Of a stretch of DNA of 64,000 nucleotides, positions 38,173 through 46,661 are shown piece after piece. How positions within the stretch are numbered: the stretch's first letter is position 1; every line of letters begins with the position of its first letter. Under the pieces are notes generated by a model that was given only the letters and a program-made list of their open reading frames with translations, was not told the origin of the DNA and made no database searches. The DNA is from an uncultured Lachnospiraceae bacterium (lineage in GTDB: Bacteria > Bacillota > Clostridia > Lachnospirales > Lachnospiraceae). The stretch lies in contig CANRZW010000010.1 in NCBI GenBank assembly GCA_947644545.1, forward strand, positions 38,570 to 102,569, in the 5' to 3' direction. The translations under genes were made by a program, and so were the position numbers.

Positions 38173-39852
38173 CTATTGGTTCCAGTCCATTACGGCTCCC
38201 TCGCTCGCCGACAGGGCAAAACGCGCATACAACCCCAGATATCCTTCTCTCACGACAGGCGCCGGCAGGATCAGACTTTCTCTTCTCTTTTCCAGAGTTT
38301 CCTCATCCACATGCAGCCTAATCTTTCCGGCCGGAATATCAATCGTGATTTCGTCTCCGTTTTCGATCAATGCGATAGGACCACCCCGCGCGGCCTCCGG
38401 CGAAATATGTCCCACAAAACAGCCGTTGTTTGTTCCGGAAAACCGTCCGTCCGTAATCAGCGCCGTAGAAGTCCCCAGGCCGACACCGTAAAGATACTTC
38501 ATCGCCTTGAACATCTCCCGCATTCCCGGGCCGCCCTTAGGGCCTTCATAGCGGATCACTACCACGTCTCCGCTTACAATCTCACCCGCAAGGATTGCTC
38601 TCTCCGCCGTCTCCTCGCCGTCATACACTTTCGCCCGGCCCGTAAACACATGCATTTGGGGCGCAATGGCAGACGGTTTGGTAATACAGCCGTCAGGCGC
38701 AAGATTCCCATCCAGAACCGCAATTCCGCCGAATTGTAAAAAAGGGGCATCCATGGTTTTGATGATTGCTCTGTTCACATCCCCCGTCTTATATTCCGCG
38801 ATGTTCTCCGCCACCGTTTGTCCGGTAACGGTCATCGCTTCCCCGTGAAGCAAAGACTGCAGTTCCAGCATGACCTGGGGAATTCCCCCCGCGAAGTAGA
38901 AATCTTCCATATTGTAAGGGGATGCCGGATTCACCTTTACAATCAGCGGCGTAGTCATCCCGATGGTCTTAAACTTGTCCGTCATCTCCCTGCCGGAAAT
39001 GCCGATCTCCCGCGCGATCGCCGGCAGATGCAGCGCCCCGTTGGTAGAGCCTCCGGTCGCATTCAGGACCCGGATCGCATTATCCATGGCATCCGCTGTT
39101 ATGATCTCCCTCGCAGTGATATTCTTTCTCACCAGTTCCACGATCTTCTCTCCCGTCTTATAGGCGGTCCGCGTTCTCTCCGCATACACGGCAGGGATCA
39201 GCGCGCCTCCGGGGAGCGTCATCCCCATCGCCTCAGCCAGCGCACACATGGTATTGGCCGTTCCATAGAAGGAACAGGAACCATACGTAGGGCCGCAGGT
39301 ATCCTCCAGTTGTTCCAACTCTTCTTCCGTGATCTTTCCCGCCTTCAACATTCCGTTTCCCTCCGAGAGGGAGGTGAGATCCGATTTGCGGCCGTCAAAC
39401 TCCCTGCCTCCAAGCATAGGCCCGCCCGGCAGCAGGATCGCCGGAATCTTTAGCCTGGCGGCCGCCATCAGCAGCCCCGGCACAATCTTATCACAGGAAC
39501 CGAGCAGTACCACCGCATCCAACTGATGGGCCTGTACCATTACCTCCACATCATTGGCGATCAATTCTCTTGACGGCAGAATATACTTCATCCCTTCGTT
39601 TCCCTGTGCCGTGCCGTCACAGGCTCCGGTCACGCCAAACTCCACCGGCGTTCCGCCGGCCGCATATACTCCGTATTTCACATGTTCAGCCAGCTGCCGC
39701 AGATTGTAACTCCCCGGACATACTTCGCTCCAGGTATTGGCAATACCGATGATCGGCTTCTCCAGATCCCCATCCGCAAACCCCATCGACTTATAGACTG
39801 CCCTGTTGAAATTGAACTCCGGACGTTGAAGAATTTCTTCACTTCGTCTCAT
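38173..39852 (-). CDS. IlvD/Edd-family dehydratase, probably acting on a sugar-type acid
   Basis: About 559 residues. Iron-sulphur ligand candidates are Cys78 (VTGACDGTAQGNEGMKY), Cys120 (LLGSCDKIVPG) and Cys193 (GPTYGSCSFYGTANTM); LITDGRFSGTNNGCFVGHIS is the conserved C-terminal domain segment. The family removes water from 2,3-dihydroxy acids to give 2-oxo-3-deoxy acids. Near residue 45 it reads NTWSEVCPGSYNL where the closest IlvD types have 'NSYNEIVPGHIHL', a change near the active site. No other branched-chain amino acid gene is nearby, and it sits with an aldolase that needs a 2-oxo-4-hydroxy acid. I therefore favour an aldonate-type substrate over 2,3-dihydroxyisovalerate. The start is ATG 39852 with GGAGG upstream. 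Confidence 0.87.
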   Translation of the reverse strand: MRRSEEILQRPEFNFNRAVYKSMGFADGDLEKPIIGIANTWSEVCPGSYNLRQLAEHVKYGVYAAGGTPVEFGVTGACDGTAQGNEGMKYILPSRELIANDVEVMVQAHQLDAVVLLGSCDKIVPGLLMAAARLKIPAILLPGGPMLGGREFDGRKSDLTSLSEGNGMLKAGKITEEELEQLEDTCGPTYGSCSFYGTANTMCALAEAMGMTLPGGALIPAVYAERTRTAYKTGEKIVELVRKNITAREIITADAMDNAIRVLNATGGSTNGALHLPAIAREIGISGREMTDKFKTIGMTTPLIVKVNPASPYNMEDFYFAGGIPQVMLELQSLLHGEAMTVTGQTVAENIAEYKTGDVNRAIIKTMDAPFLQFGGIAVLDGNLAPDGCITKPSAIAPQMHVFTGRAKVYDGEETAERAILAGEIVSGDVVVIRYEGPKGGPGMREMFKAMKYLYGVGLGTSTALITDGRFSGTNNGCFVGHISPEAARGGPIALIENGDEITIDIPAGKIRLHVDEETLEKRRESLILPAPVVREGYLGLYARFALSASEGAVMDWNQ

Positions 39853-39860
39853 ATTTTCCT

Positions 39861-39988
39861 CCATTCCGAAGCGCTGTGCGCTGTGGACGCGAGCAGAATT
39901 TCAGATTCTGCTCTGCGATCAATAGAATTTGTGACGCTTCGGCACAAATTCTTGGTTGAATAAATTGCTCATCAGAGAATTTATTCAA
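39861..39988. repeat. Repeat element block between esterase and dehydratase genes
   Basis: Reading the minus strand, three hairpins come in a row. TTGAATAAATT/AATTTATTCAA (39956-39988) contains the esterase stop codon. AGAATTTGTG/CACAAATTCT (39924-39952) follows, then GAGCAGAAT/ATTCTGCTC (39891-39912). The block ends in CGCTTCGGAATGG (39861-39873) running into the dehydratase ribosome binding site. The last two parts recur near 61953-62027. Confidence 0.75.
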
Positions 39989-40866
39989 CCTTTCCTCCAT
40001 TCCGAAATCATGTGAAACACCTGCGGCAGTTGACGATTCCAGTATTTCCAGTCATGGCTGCCGGGCCCGGTCTGCAGTCTGTACGCAATATTCATCGATG
40101 CCGCCAGGTCGCTAAACAGCCGATTACTCTCATAATGGTAATCCTGTTCTCCACAGTACGCATACAACTCCACGGCGTTTTCCCGAAAAGCGCTGCGCCG
40201 CACCAGTTCCATCAGATCCACATCGCTTCCGTCTAACTCCACGCCCTGTTCCCCGAACATTCCCCGGAATATTCTGGTCAGATCTCCCGACTCCAGCAGG
40301 CTGTACACCAGTCTTGCCGGAATCCGCTCCTGCCTCCCGAGCCGCTCCACACATGCCCGCAGTCTGTCCTCGTCGCCCGCCGCATAGATCCTGGCCAGGC
40401 TTTCATCTGACAGAATGCGATGGATCCACGCTATCTTCATGGGACCCGAGAGGGAGAATGCCGCCCGGTATCGCTGCGGATACCGCATGGCAAGCAGAAA
40501 GGCGCCATACCCTCCCATGGAATTTCCTGCCACATAATTCTGTTGTTTTCCGACAGCGATCGGAAAGTAATTCTGCAGAATGTGCGGAAGTTCTTCTGCC
40601 AGAAACATAAGATATGCTCCGCCATATGCCATATCGGTATAAAAGCTTAAGTCTGCATTCGGAATCACCAGGCAGACCCCTGCCTCCTCGGCATATTCCT
40701 CCGCCAACGTATGCCTGATCCACCCGCTCTGGTCGTCTGTCATACCGTGAAGCAACATCAGCGTCGGCACTTCCATACCTCTGACCGCCTCCCGGGGACA
40801 CAAGACATTGACCGTCGTCCGCTTATGCAGGGCATCCGACATAACGTTCATTGTAAAAAGATTCAT
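39985..40866 (-). CDS. Alpha/beta hydrolase, esterase D-like
   Basis: About 293 residues of the esterase D/S-formylglutathione hydrolase type. The nucleophile is Ser116 in VAGNSMGGYGAFLLA; the oxyanion region is LMLLHGMTDDQSGW, and PGSHDWKYWNRQL supplies the catalytic His near the C-terminus. No signal peptide is seen, so it is cytoplasmic. Such enzymes cleave acetyl and other short acyl esters from sugars or thioesters. It stands between the GntR gene and the dehydratase gene and may remove an acyl group from the imported substrate or open a lactone. I start at ATG 40866 (MNLFTMNVM), 9 bases after GAGAGG; the longer frame overlaps the regulator gene. Confidence 0.85.
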   Translation of the reverse strand: MNLFTMNVMSDALHKRTTVNVLCPREAVRGMEVPTLMLLHGMTDDQSGWIRHTLAEEYAEEAGVCLVIPNADLSFYTDMAYGGAYLMFLAEELPHILQNYFPIAVGKQQNYVAGNSMGGYGAFLLAMRYPQRYRAAFSLSGPMKIAWIHRILSDESLARIYAAGDEDRLRACVERLGRQERIPARLVYSLLESGDLTRIFRGMFGEQGVELDGSDVDLMELVRRSAFRENAVELYAYCGEQDYHYESNRLFSDLAASMNIAYRLQTGPGSHDWKYWNRQLPQVFHMISEWRKG

Positions 40867-40891
40867 GCATTCCATCCTCTCTGCCCGGCAG

Positions 40892-41539
40892 TCAGTTGAA
40901 ATAGACCAGATCATAAAATGCCTTGATATGCTGTTCCAGATTCTTCGATGCATTCCCATAATCACCCTTTATCAGATGATCAATGATCTGCTTATGCTCA
41001 TCCTTCGCCACGGACAAACGTCCTTCCATCCTGATACACATCAGATACCACTGCCTGGTCGATCTCTCCAGAATATCCTGGCAGAATTGAATAAGCAGAT
41101 GATTATGGCTCAGATTGACGAGCAGACTGTGAAACTCGTAATCCATCTTCAAAAACTGCTTCAGGCTCTTCTCGTCGCACAGGGAAACCTCTTCAAAGCC
41201 GGCCCTCAACGTCTTAAGCTTCTCGATCACATCGTCCGTCAACGGTTTCTCCTGACACCTTAAAATATACGGTTCCGTCAAAAGCCGGGCTTCAATGATC
41301 TCATTCATCTCCTGATAGGAAATCTTGGAAACCCTGGTCGATTTCCTTGCCGCAATCGTAATATAATCTTCCCGCGCCAGCTGCAGGATTGCCTCCCGCA
41401 CCGGTGTTCTGCTCACATTATATTCCTTGCCGATCTCCTCTTCCGAGATCGGTGTTCCGGGAAGATATTCACAGAAAATAATCTTTTCTTTCAGATCTCT
41501 GTAAATGATTTCCTTTAAGCTTTCTTTTTGTTGCTTCAT
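40892..41539 (-). CDS. GntR-family transcriptional regulator (FCD type)
   Basis: 215 residues. A winged HTH fills residues 1-70 (EEEIGKEYNVSRTPVREAIL is the recognition helix region) and an FCD effector-binding domain follows: EARLLTEPYILRCQ, DYEFHSLLVNLSHNH and KDEHKQIIDHLIKGDYGNA, the last with its metal-ligand His. FCD regulators usually respond to organic or sugar acids and repress catabolic operons. It is encoded in the middle of the catabolic locus. A candidate operator, TAATATATCATATTA, lies just upstream at 41596-41610, and related sequences occur in the divergent region at 43177-43410. Confidence 0.92.
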   Translation of the reverse strand: MKQQKESLKEIIYRDLKEKIIFCEYLPGTPISEEEIGKEYNVSRTPVREAILQLAREDYITIAARKSTRVSKISYQEMNEIIEARLLTEPYILRCQEKPLTDDVIEKLKTLRAGFEEVSLCDEKSLKQFLKMDYEFHSLLVNLSHNHLLIQFCQDILERSTRQWYLMCIRMEGRLSVAKDEHKQIIDHLIKGDYGNASKNLEQHIKAFYDLVYFN

Positions 41540-41595
41540 AGCCCTGCCTCCTCATAGCACCTTGTGATATTTTTTATCTTACAGCAATTTATTTC

Positions 41596-41610
41596 TAATA
41601 TATCATATTA
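41596..41610. promoter_or_regulatory. Candidate operator upstream of the GntR gene
   Basis: TAATAT-ATC-ATATTA is an inverted repeat with 6-base arms, 57 bases upstream of the regulator start. Its core ATATATCA recurs three times in the divergent promoter region of the same locus. Confidence 0.4.
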
Positions 41611-41679
41611 TCTATGTCATTTGGAAAGTATTATGCTGTCTTATCATAAAAAGGCCGCATTTGCAACAAAAGCATTGAC

Positions 41680-41706
41680 AGGGCGGCGGCATTCTCCACC
41701 GCCCTG
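41680..41706 (-). terminator. Hairpin after the binding-protein gene
   Basis: Arms CAGGGCGG and CCGCCCTG pair around a 10-11 base loop, 35 bases past the binding-protein stop. The following U run is poor, so it may only attenuate read-through into the GntR-esterase-dehydratase genes. Confidence 0.5.
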
Positions 41707-41739
41707 ATATATTATTAAATCTGTAATTGAAGCCATTTG

Positions 41740-43104
41740 TTATTTATTCACCGCATCGGACATTGCTTTGTTATATTCTTCCGGTGTCATGGACAGCCCC
41801 ACAAGAGCCTGCAGGCTATCCTTGTGGATCTCTGCGGCATCGCTCGGAAGATACTGATCATACCAGAGCTGAATGCTCTTTGCTTCCTGCAGCAGCTTCA
41901 TGAGTTCTTCACTGATCTCGTTTTCCGCCGTCGCGTTCTTCGTAGGCGGAATCCTGCCCGCCGCAACCCTCTTCTGTACCGCCGTATCGTCGATCAGATA
42001 CTTGATCGCTTCAAAACAGATATCCTTATCTTCCGCTTCGGAACTGATGCAGTAGAAAGTATCACCCAGCGTACCTACCAGGTTCCCGGGATCCCCTTTA
42101 CCGCCTTCGATGGCCGGGAACGGGAAAACACCGATATCGCCAAGGATGTCGGGCTGATCATTGTAGAATGTGGATACGCACCAGCTTCCGTCCAGGAGCA
42201 TTGCGCATTCCTCATTATAGAACATAGTTCGATGAATGCCCGTCTCTCCGTCAAGACCGTTATAGCCCTCTCCGAAATAACCCTTCTGCGCCCACTCCTG
42301 CATCTTGTTGTCCGCCCAGGTAAATACTTCATCTTCAAACGTTCTGTCACCGCCGTTCGCCGCGCTTTCAAACAGTTCCGGACCGGCCTGACGGTCTACC
42401 AGATACATATAGTACATGGAGGCGAAATATTTCGTCTTATTCGGCAGCGCGAAGGGCGAAATACCGTTCTCCAGAAAAGCGTCACAGACACTCTCCAGTT
42501 CTTCCACTGTTTTCGGGATTGCAATGTTGTATTTCTCAAACAGAGCCTTGTTGTAGAAAATTGCCGCAATCGAACAGTTTTCCACCGGCACCGCCCACAG
42601 CTTCCCATCTTCCATCGTCTGGGCAACGGCCGCATCCATGAAGTAGTCCTTATAATTATCCTTATTCATATAGTCTGTCAAATCGGCGATGCAGCCGGCT
42701 TCGATATATTCCTTCATGCCGCCGCCAGTCCAGGTGACGAAAATATCCGGCGCCGTGTTGGATCCAAGAGCAATCGCTATCTTCTGCTTATAGTCCTCGC
42801 TGCCCATGCTCACATCGTTGATCTTATACCCGGGATGATCCGCCTCAAATCTGGCAATACTATCTGCAAAGATCTCTCTCATAGGCTCTTCTGTCTGGAT
42901 CTCCCACAGAGTGATCTCCTTTACCGCCTCTTCCGAAGCGCTGTTCTGCTCTTCTTCCGAAGCAGCAGGTGTTGTCTGTGCCGCCGCGTTATCCGTACTT
43001 TCCGTATCCGCGCTGCCGCCGCCCGAGCCGCATCCCGCAAGCGAGAACACCATCAACCCGCCAAGTAACCCTGCAATCATTCTTTGTACTTTGCCTTTTT
43101 CCAT
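41740..43104 (-). CDS. ABC transporter carbohydrate-binding lipoprotein
   Basis: 454 residues. The signal peptide ends in lipobox FSLAGCGSGGG, followed by a Ser/Thr/Glu-rich linker. The mature part is a family 1 solute-binding protein: ITLWEIQTEEPMREIFADSI, LGSNTAPDIFVTWTGGGMKE and PVENCSIAAIFYNKALFEKY. The two permeases that should partner it are on the opposite strand (46640-48358), beyond the glycyl radical enzyme genes, so both arms of the locus are probably expressed together. The ligand is unknown; the family mostly binds sugars and oligosaccharides. Confidence 0.92.
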   Translation of the reverse strand: MEKGKVQRMIAGLLGGLMVFSLAGCGSGGGSADTESTDNAAAQTTPAASEEEQNSASEEAVKEITLWEIQTEEPMREIFADSIARFEADHPGYKINDVSMGSEDYKQKIAIALGSNTAPDIFVTWTGGGMKEYIEAGCIADLTDYMNKDNYKDYFMDAAVAQTMEDGKLWAVPVENCSIAAIFYNKALFEKYNIAIPKTVEELESVCDAFLENGISPFALPNKTKYFASMYYMYLVDRQAGPELFESAANGGDRTFEDEVFTWADNKMQEWAQKGYFGEGYNGLDGETGIHRTMFYNEECAMLLDGSWCVSTFYNDQPDILGDIGVFPFPAIEGGKGDPGNLVGTLGDTFYCISSEAEDKDICFEAIKYLIDDTAVQKRVAAGRIPPTKNATAENEISEELMKLLQEAKSIQLWYDQYLPSDAAEIHKDSLQALVGLSMTPEEYNKAMSDAVNK

Positions 43105-43459
43105 ATTCCTCTCCTTTTCTTAAGTCAGCCGTTTTTTCGGCCCAAATTGAATTGTTATGATTCTATTCATAGCACATTAATATATCACTGTCAACATATT
43201 TTTTATTTTGTAATATATCACAGAGAACTCTTTTAAAGCATCTTTTCCTATGTTTATTTTATGCCCAGACTTGCATTTTCTCCATAATTTCCCAATATTT
43301 TCCACAATTTTACTCACTATATACTAATTTCTGTTTCCGGTTCGGAAAATCCATATTGCTTTTTCCTTTTTTGTATGGTATATTTTTATACACAATCTGA
43401 TATATCACAGCAGGAAGGAGCAAGAAACACGAAAGAAACAGAAACAAGGAGGAAAACCA
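43105..43459. promoter_or_regulatory. Divergent promoter region with repeated ATATATCAC motif
   Basis: An AT-rich 355-base region between the binding-protein gene and the GRE gene. TTAATATATCACTG (43177-43190), GTAATATATCACAG (43210-43223) and CTGATATATCACAG (43397-43410) share the core ATATATCAC; the third contains the 10-base palindrome TGATATATCA. They resemble the inverted repeat before the GntR gene and are candidate operators. Individual promoter hexamers could not be fixed with confidence. Confidence 0.5.
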
Positions 43460-45673
43460 ATGATCAATATGAAACTGTCAGAGCATGTCCTGCAAAAGGA
43501 GCAAAGCATCCGGCTGCAGTGTGAAAAGGAAACTGCGCAGACTCTGTTTGTGAATGGCAGATACGCCTATGAAGAACTCTATGCAGATCTTCCTTTATGG
43601 GAAAGAACCGCCAGAACTACCGCTTATATATTTGACCATCAGGTAGTGGAAGTCGACGATGACGATGTGGTGGTCGGGAGATATAATCTGCGTATCTTTG
43701 CTCCGGACGATGATCCGTCTCAGCATCCGCGCAAGACACTGGAGGATCCTTCTTATCTATATCATCTGGCTTACCAGGAACTGTTGGATGAGATTGACGC
43801 TTCCTGTCCGGAAGTCAGAGGCGACTTCCTGGACATCGGACTGCACGGCAACGCGTTCTGGAACGGCCACGAATCACACAGCTTCCAGAAAGCGCTCCGG
43901 CTTGGCTGGCAGGGAATCCGCGAACTGTCCACCCGTATGCTTTCCCGCACGAAAGACGAGAAAAAACGCCAATTCTATCAGGGACTGAATATCGTGATCG
44001 ACTCCCTGATCAGATATAACGAACGCTATGTTCAGGAACTGGAACGCAAAGGTAAAACAGAACTTGCCGAAATCTGCCGTAAAGTCCCCCGCCACCCTGC
44101 CGAAAGTTTTCGGGAGGCGGTTCAATCCGTCAATATGGTGTATTTCACCGTTACCCAGGAAGCCAGCGGCACCTATGGCCCCGGATGGCTGGATTACTAC
44201 CTGTGGCCTTATCTGGAGAAAGATCTGCAGGAACAGAAGATCACAATGCAGGAAGCCTTCGACTTATGCGGCCATCTGCTTCTGCAGATGGACCGCCGGA
44301 TCCGCCTGAACGAAGAAATGAATGACACCGTATGCCTGGGCGGAAGCCATCCCAACGGAGAACCCGCTATTTCTCCCCTGACTTATCTGTTCGCGCAGGC
44401 AGCGCTCCAGCTTGACATCACCTGCCTTCTGGTGTATCTGAAGATGCCCGCCAATCCGTCGCAGGAATATATCGAATTTGCGGCCCACTATCTTATGGCG
44501 GGAAGAAACCGCGGCCAGATCCTCAATGACAAGGCTATTGCCGCTTCGCTGGAATACCGGGGCGTGCCTTACGAGGAAGCGTTATCCTACACCACCAACG
44601 GCTGCATGGAAGTATCCAATTCACAGGCTAACAGTGATATGCTTCTCTCCGGCTGGCATAACATGCCCAAGTTTGTAGAACTGAGCATCACCCGCAATTA
44701 CTGCCTCGTAAATCGCAAAACCTATGAGACAGTCCACTACCAGGGGCTTGCTCATTTCACTTCCTTTGAAGATTATTATGCGGATTTTCTTTCTGAAACA
44801 GGCCGGATCCTGCATCAATATTTCGATTGCATCGACCGTTGGAGTATAGCCAGCGCAAAGTATCGTCCCACCTACTATGCATCCAGTCTGCTCAACGACT
44901 GCATGATCCGTGGGAAAAATATGCACGAGGGCGGAACCCGTTACCATGACTACGGAACCGCTCCGGTAGGCCTCGGCATGGCGGCCGATTCCCTTTTTGC
45001 CGTCAAAAAGGCCGTCTTCGACGATAAGATCTGCTCTGCCGGAGAATTGATCGAAGCCTTGCAACGCAACTACCAGGAACAGGAAGCCTTACGGCTCCGA
45101 CTGCGGGCTTATCCGAAATATGGTCAGGATAATGATGAAGCGGACGCTTTCGCCGCCAGATTCTTCCATGACATCTGCGGTATTTATGAAAGCTATGAAA
45201 ATCATCTTGGCGGCTGTGTGAAACCAGTCATCTTTACCTTCGTGTGGGCGGGCCTCTGCGCACAGCATCTTGGCGCCACCGCTGACGGATGCCATGCCCA
45301 CACGCCCGCTTCCCACGGTACCACGCCGGCCGGAAGTTCCATGACAAGGGGCGCTACCGCCGCTATTCTTTCCAACTGTAAAATGCCGATGTACCGCTTC
45401 ACCGGAGGCGGCAGTTCCATGTGGGATTTCGATGAGAGCTGGATCAATGAAGAACTGATGAAGAATTTTATAACAACCTTCCTCTCTCTGGGCGGACAAA
45501 TGTTCCAGGGAAACTCTTCCGTCGATCCGGAGACACTGATCAAAGCCCAGGAGAAACCCAATGATTATCTGCACCTGATCGTCAGAGTCGGCGGCTTTTC
45601 CGCTCATTTCGTAGATCTGGACAAGAGTGTACAGGACGACATCATAAGCAGATGCCGTCACAGGGCAGGATAA
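43460..45673 (+). CDS. Glycyl radical enzyme, uncharacterised dehydratase/lyase-like
   Basis: 737 residues, on the short side for PFL-like enzymes. The active-site loop TTNGCMEVSNSQ has Cys382 and Glu384, the C-x-E pattern of GRE eliminases and dehydratases (glycerol, propanediol, hydroxyproline, choline) rather than the Cys-Cys of pyruvate formate-lyase. The glycyl radical loop is LIVRVGGFSAHFVDLDKSVQ with Gly712; most relatives read 'RVAGYSAxF', so Ala/Tyr are replaced by Gly/Phe. The substrate-side segment WNGHESHSFQKALRLGWQGI differs from known classes. AAGGAGG lies 9 bases before the start. It is followed 28 bases later by its activase and then by the importer permeases. The reaction is not known; radical C-O (or other C-X) bond cleavage on the imported substrate is inferred. 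Confidence 0.9.
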   Translation: MINMKLSEHVLQKEQSIRLQCEKETAQTLFVNGRYAYEELYADLPLWERTARTTAYIFDHQVVEVDDDDVVVGRYNLRIFAPDDDPSQHPRKTLEDPSYLYHLAYQELLDEIDASCPEVRGDFLDIGLHGNAFWNGHESHSFQKALRLGWQGIRELSTRMLSRTKDEKKRQFYQGLNIVIDSLIRYNERYVQELERKGKTELAEICRKVPRHPAESFREAVQSVNMVYFTVTQEASGTYGPGWLDYYLWPYLEKDLQEQKITMQEAFDLCGHLLLQMDRRIRLNEEMNDTVCLGGSHPNGEPAISPLTYLFAQAALQLDITCLLVYLKMPANPSQEYIEFAAHYLMAGRNRGQILNDKAIAASLEYRGVPYEEALSYTTNGCMEVSNSQANSDMLLSGWHNMPKFVELSITRNYCLVNRKTYETVHYQGLAHFTSFEDYYADFLSETGRILHQYFDCIDRWSIASAKYRPTYYASSLLNDCMIRGKNMHEGGTRYHDYGTAPVGLGMAADSLFAVKKAVFDDKICSAGELIEALQRNYQEQEALRLRLRAYPKYGQDNDEADAFAARFFHDICGIYESYENHLGGCVKPVIFTFVWAGLCAQHLGATADGCHAHTPASHGTTPAGSSMTRGATAAILSNCKMPMYRFTGGGSSMWDFDESWINEELMKNFITTFLSLGGQMFQGNSSVDPETLIKAQEKPNDYLHLIVRVGGFSAHFVDLDKSVQDDIISRCRHRAG

Positions 45674-45701
45674 CACAATAAGATAGGATAAGAGACAGCT
45701 T

Positions 45702-46661
45702 ATGACCGGAACAATTTTTGATATACAGCGGATGTCGCTGCACGACGGCCCCGGCATCCGTACCACCGTATTTTTCAAGGGCTGCAGTATGCACTGTTTC
45801 TGGTGCCATAATCCGGAATCCCTCTCTGTAGAACCGGATATTCAATTTTTTGCCGATCGCTGCATTCTCTGCGGCAGATGTCAGGAAGTCTGTGACCGGT
45901 ATTGTCACAGCATAGACCAAAAGACCCGGGTTCATGACTTTAAACGTGACTCCTGCACAAAATGCGGCAAATGCACACAGACCTGTGCCGCCGGAAGTCT
46001 GATCAAAACAGGCGAAGTCATAACCCCCGAAGAACTTGTCAAAATCGTCATCCGCGACAGGGTATTCTTCGAGCATTCCGGAGGCGGCGTCACCGCTTCC
46101 GGCGGTGAGCCTTTGTTACAGTCCGCCTTTGTCCAACGGTTCTTTGCGATCCTGAAACAGCAGGGGATCCATACCGCTGTCGAAACCGCGCTGAATGTGT
46201 CTCCCGAATCTCTGACCGCCGTGATACCCTTTACGGATTTATTCCTGGCAGATATCAAGCATCCTGACCCCGACAGGCACAGATCGGCAACCGGTGTCAC
46301 AAACGAGTTGATCTTCGGGAATTTCAGGATCCTGGAACAAAGCGGCCGTCCATACGTGATCAGGGTTCCGGTCGTCCCAGGCGTAAATGACAGTGAAACC
46401 GTGATGCGTGCACTAAGCACCCGGATCGGCAGCCTCTTACATCCGTTGTATCTGGAATTGATGCCTTATCACGAATACGGCCTTAAGAAATATAACAGTC
46501 TGTCCCGAGAACATTCGGCGCTCGACGCCCTTCATCCGCCGTCCAAAGACACCCTGGTCCGGCTTGCAAAATGTTATGATACTGTCAAAGTAATATTCCG
46601 TGACGGCGCAAAGACCGTCACTGTTTCGGGAGGTGTATTATGCGAAAAAGAGGAACCTTAA
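45702..46661 (+). CDS. Glycyl radical enzyme activating enzyme (radical SAM)
   Basis: 319 residues. The radical SAM cluster motif is GCSMHCFWCHNPE (CxxxCxxC). Two ferredoxin-like clusters follow as an insertion: CILCGRCQEVC and CTKCGKCTQTC, as in dehydratase-type activases but not in the PFL activase. GGGVTASGGEPLLQ binds SAM, and LFLADIKHPDPDRHRSATG and YLELMPYHEYGLKKY are family features. It would remove H from Gly712 of the adjacent enzyme using SAM. The 3' end overlaps the permease gene by 22 bases, tying enzyme activation and transport into one transcript. Confidence 0.94.
   Translation: MTGTIFDIQRMSLHDGPGIRTTVFFKGCSMHCFWCHNPESLSVEPDIQFFADRCILCGRCQEVCDRYCHSIDQKTRVHDFKRDSCTKCGKCTQTCAAGSLIKTGEVITPEELVKIVIRDRVFFEHSGGGVTASGGEPLLQSAFVQRFFAILKQQGIHTAVETALNVSPESLTAVIPFTDLFLADIKHPDPDRHRSATGVTNELIFGNFRILEQSGRPYVIRVPVVPGVNDSETVMRALSTRIGSLLHPLYLELMPYHEYGLKKYNSLSREHSALDALHPPSKDTLVRLAKCYDTVKVIFRDGAKTVTVSGGVLCEKEEP

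Noticed and set aside
41737..43068. 443-codon open frame on the plus strand
   Set aside because: Antisense to the binding-protein gene with its lipobox and family motifs; no ribosome binding site and no domain.
43105..43459. CcpA-type cre site in the GRE promoter region
   Set aside because: No sequence close to the 14-base cre consensus was found; the repeated motif there is different.
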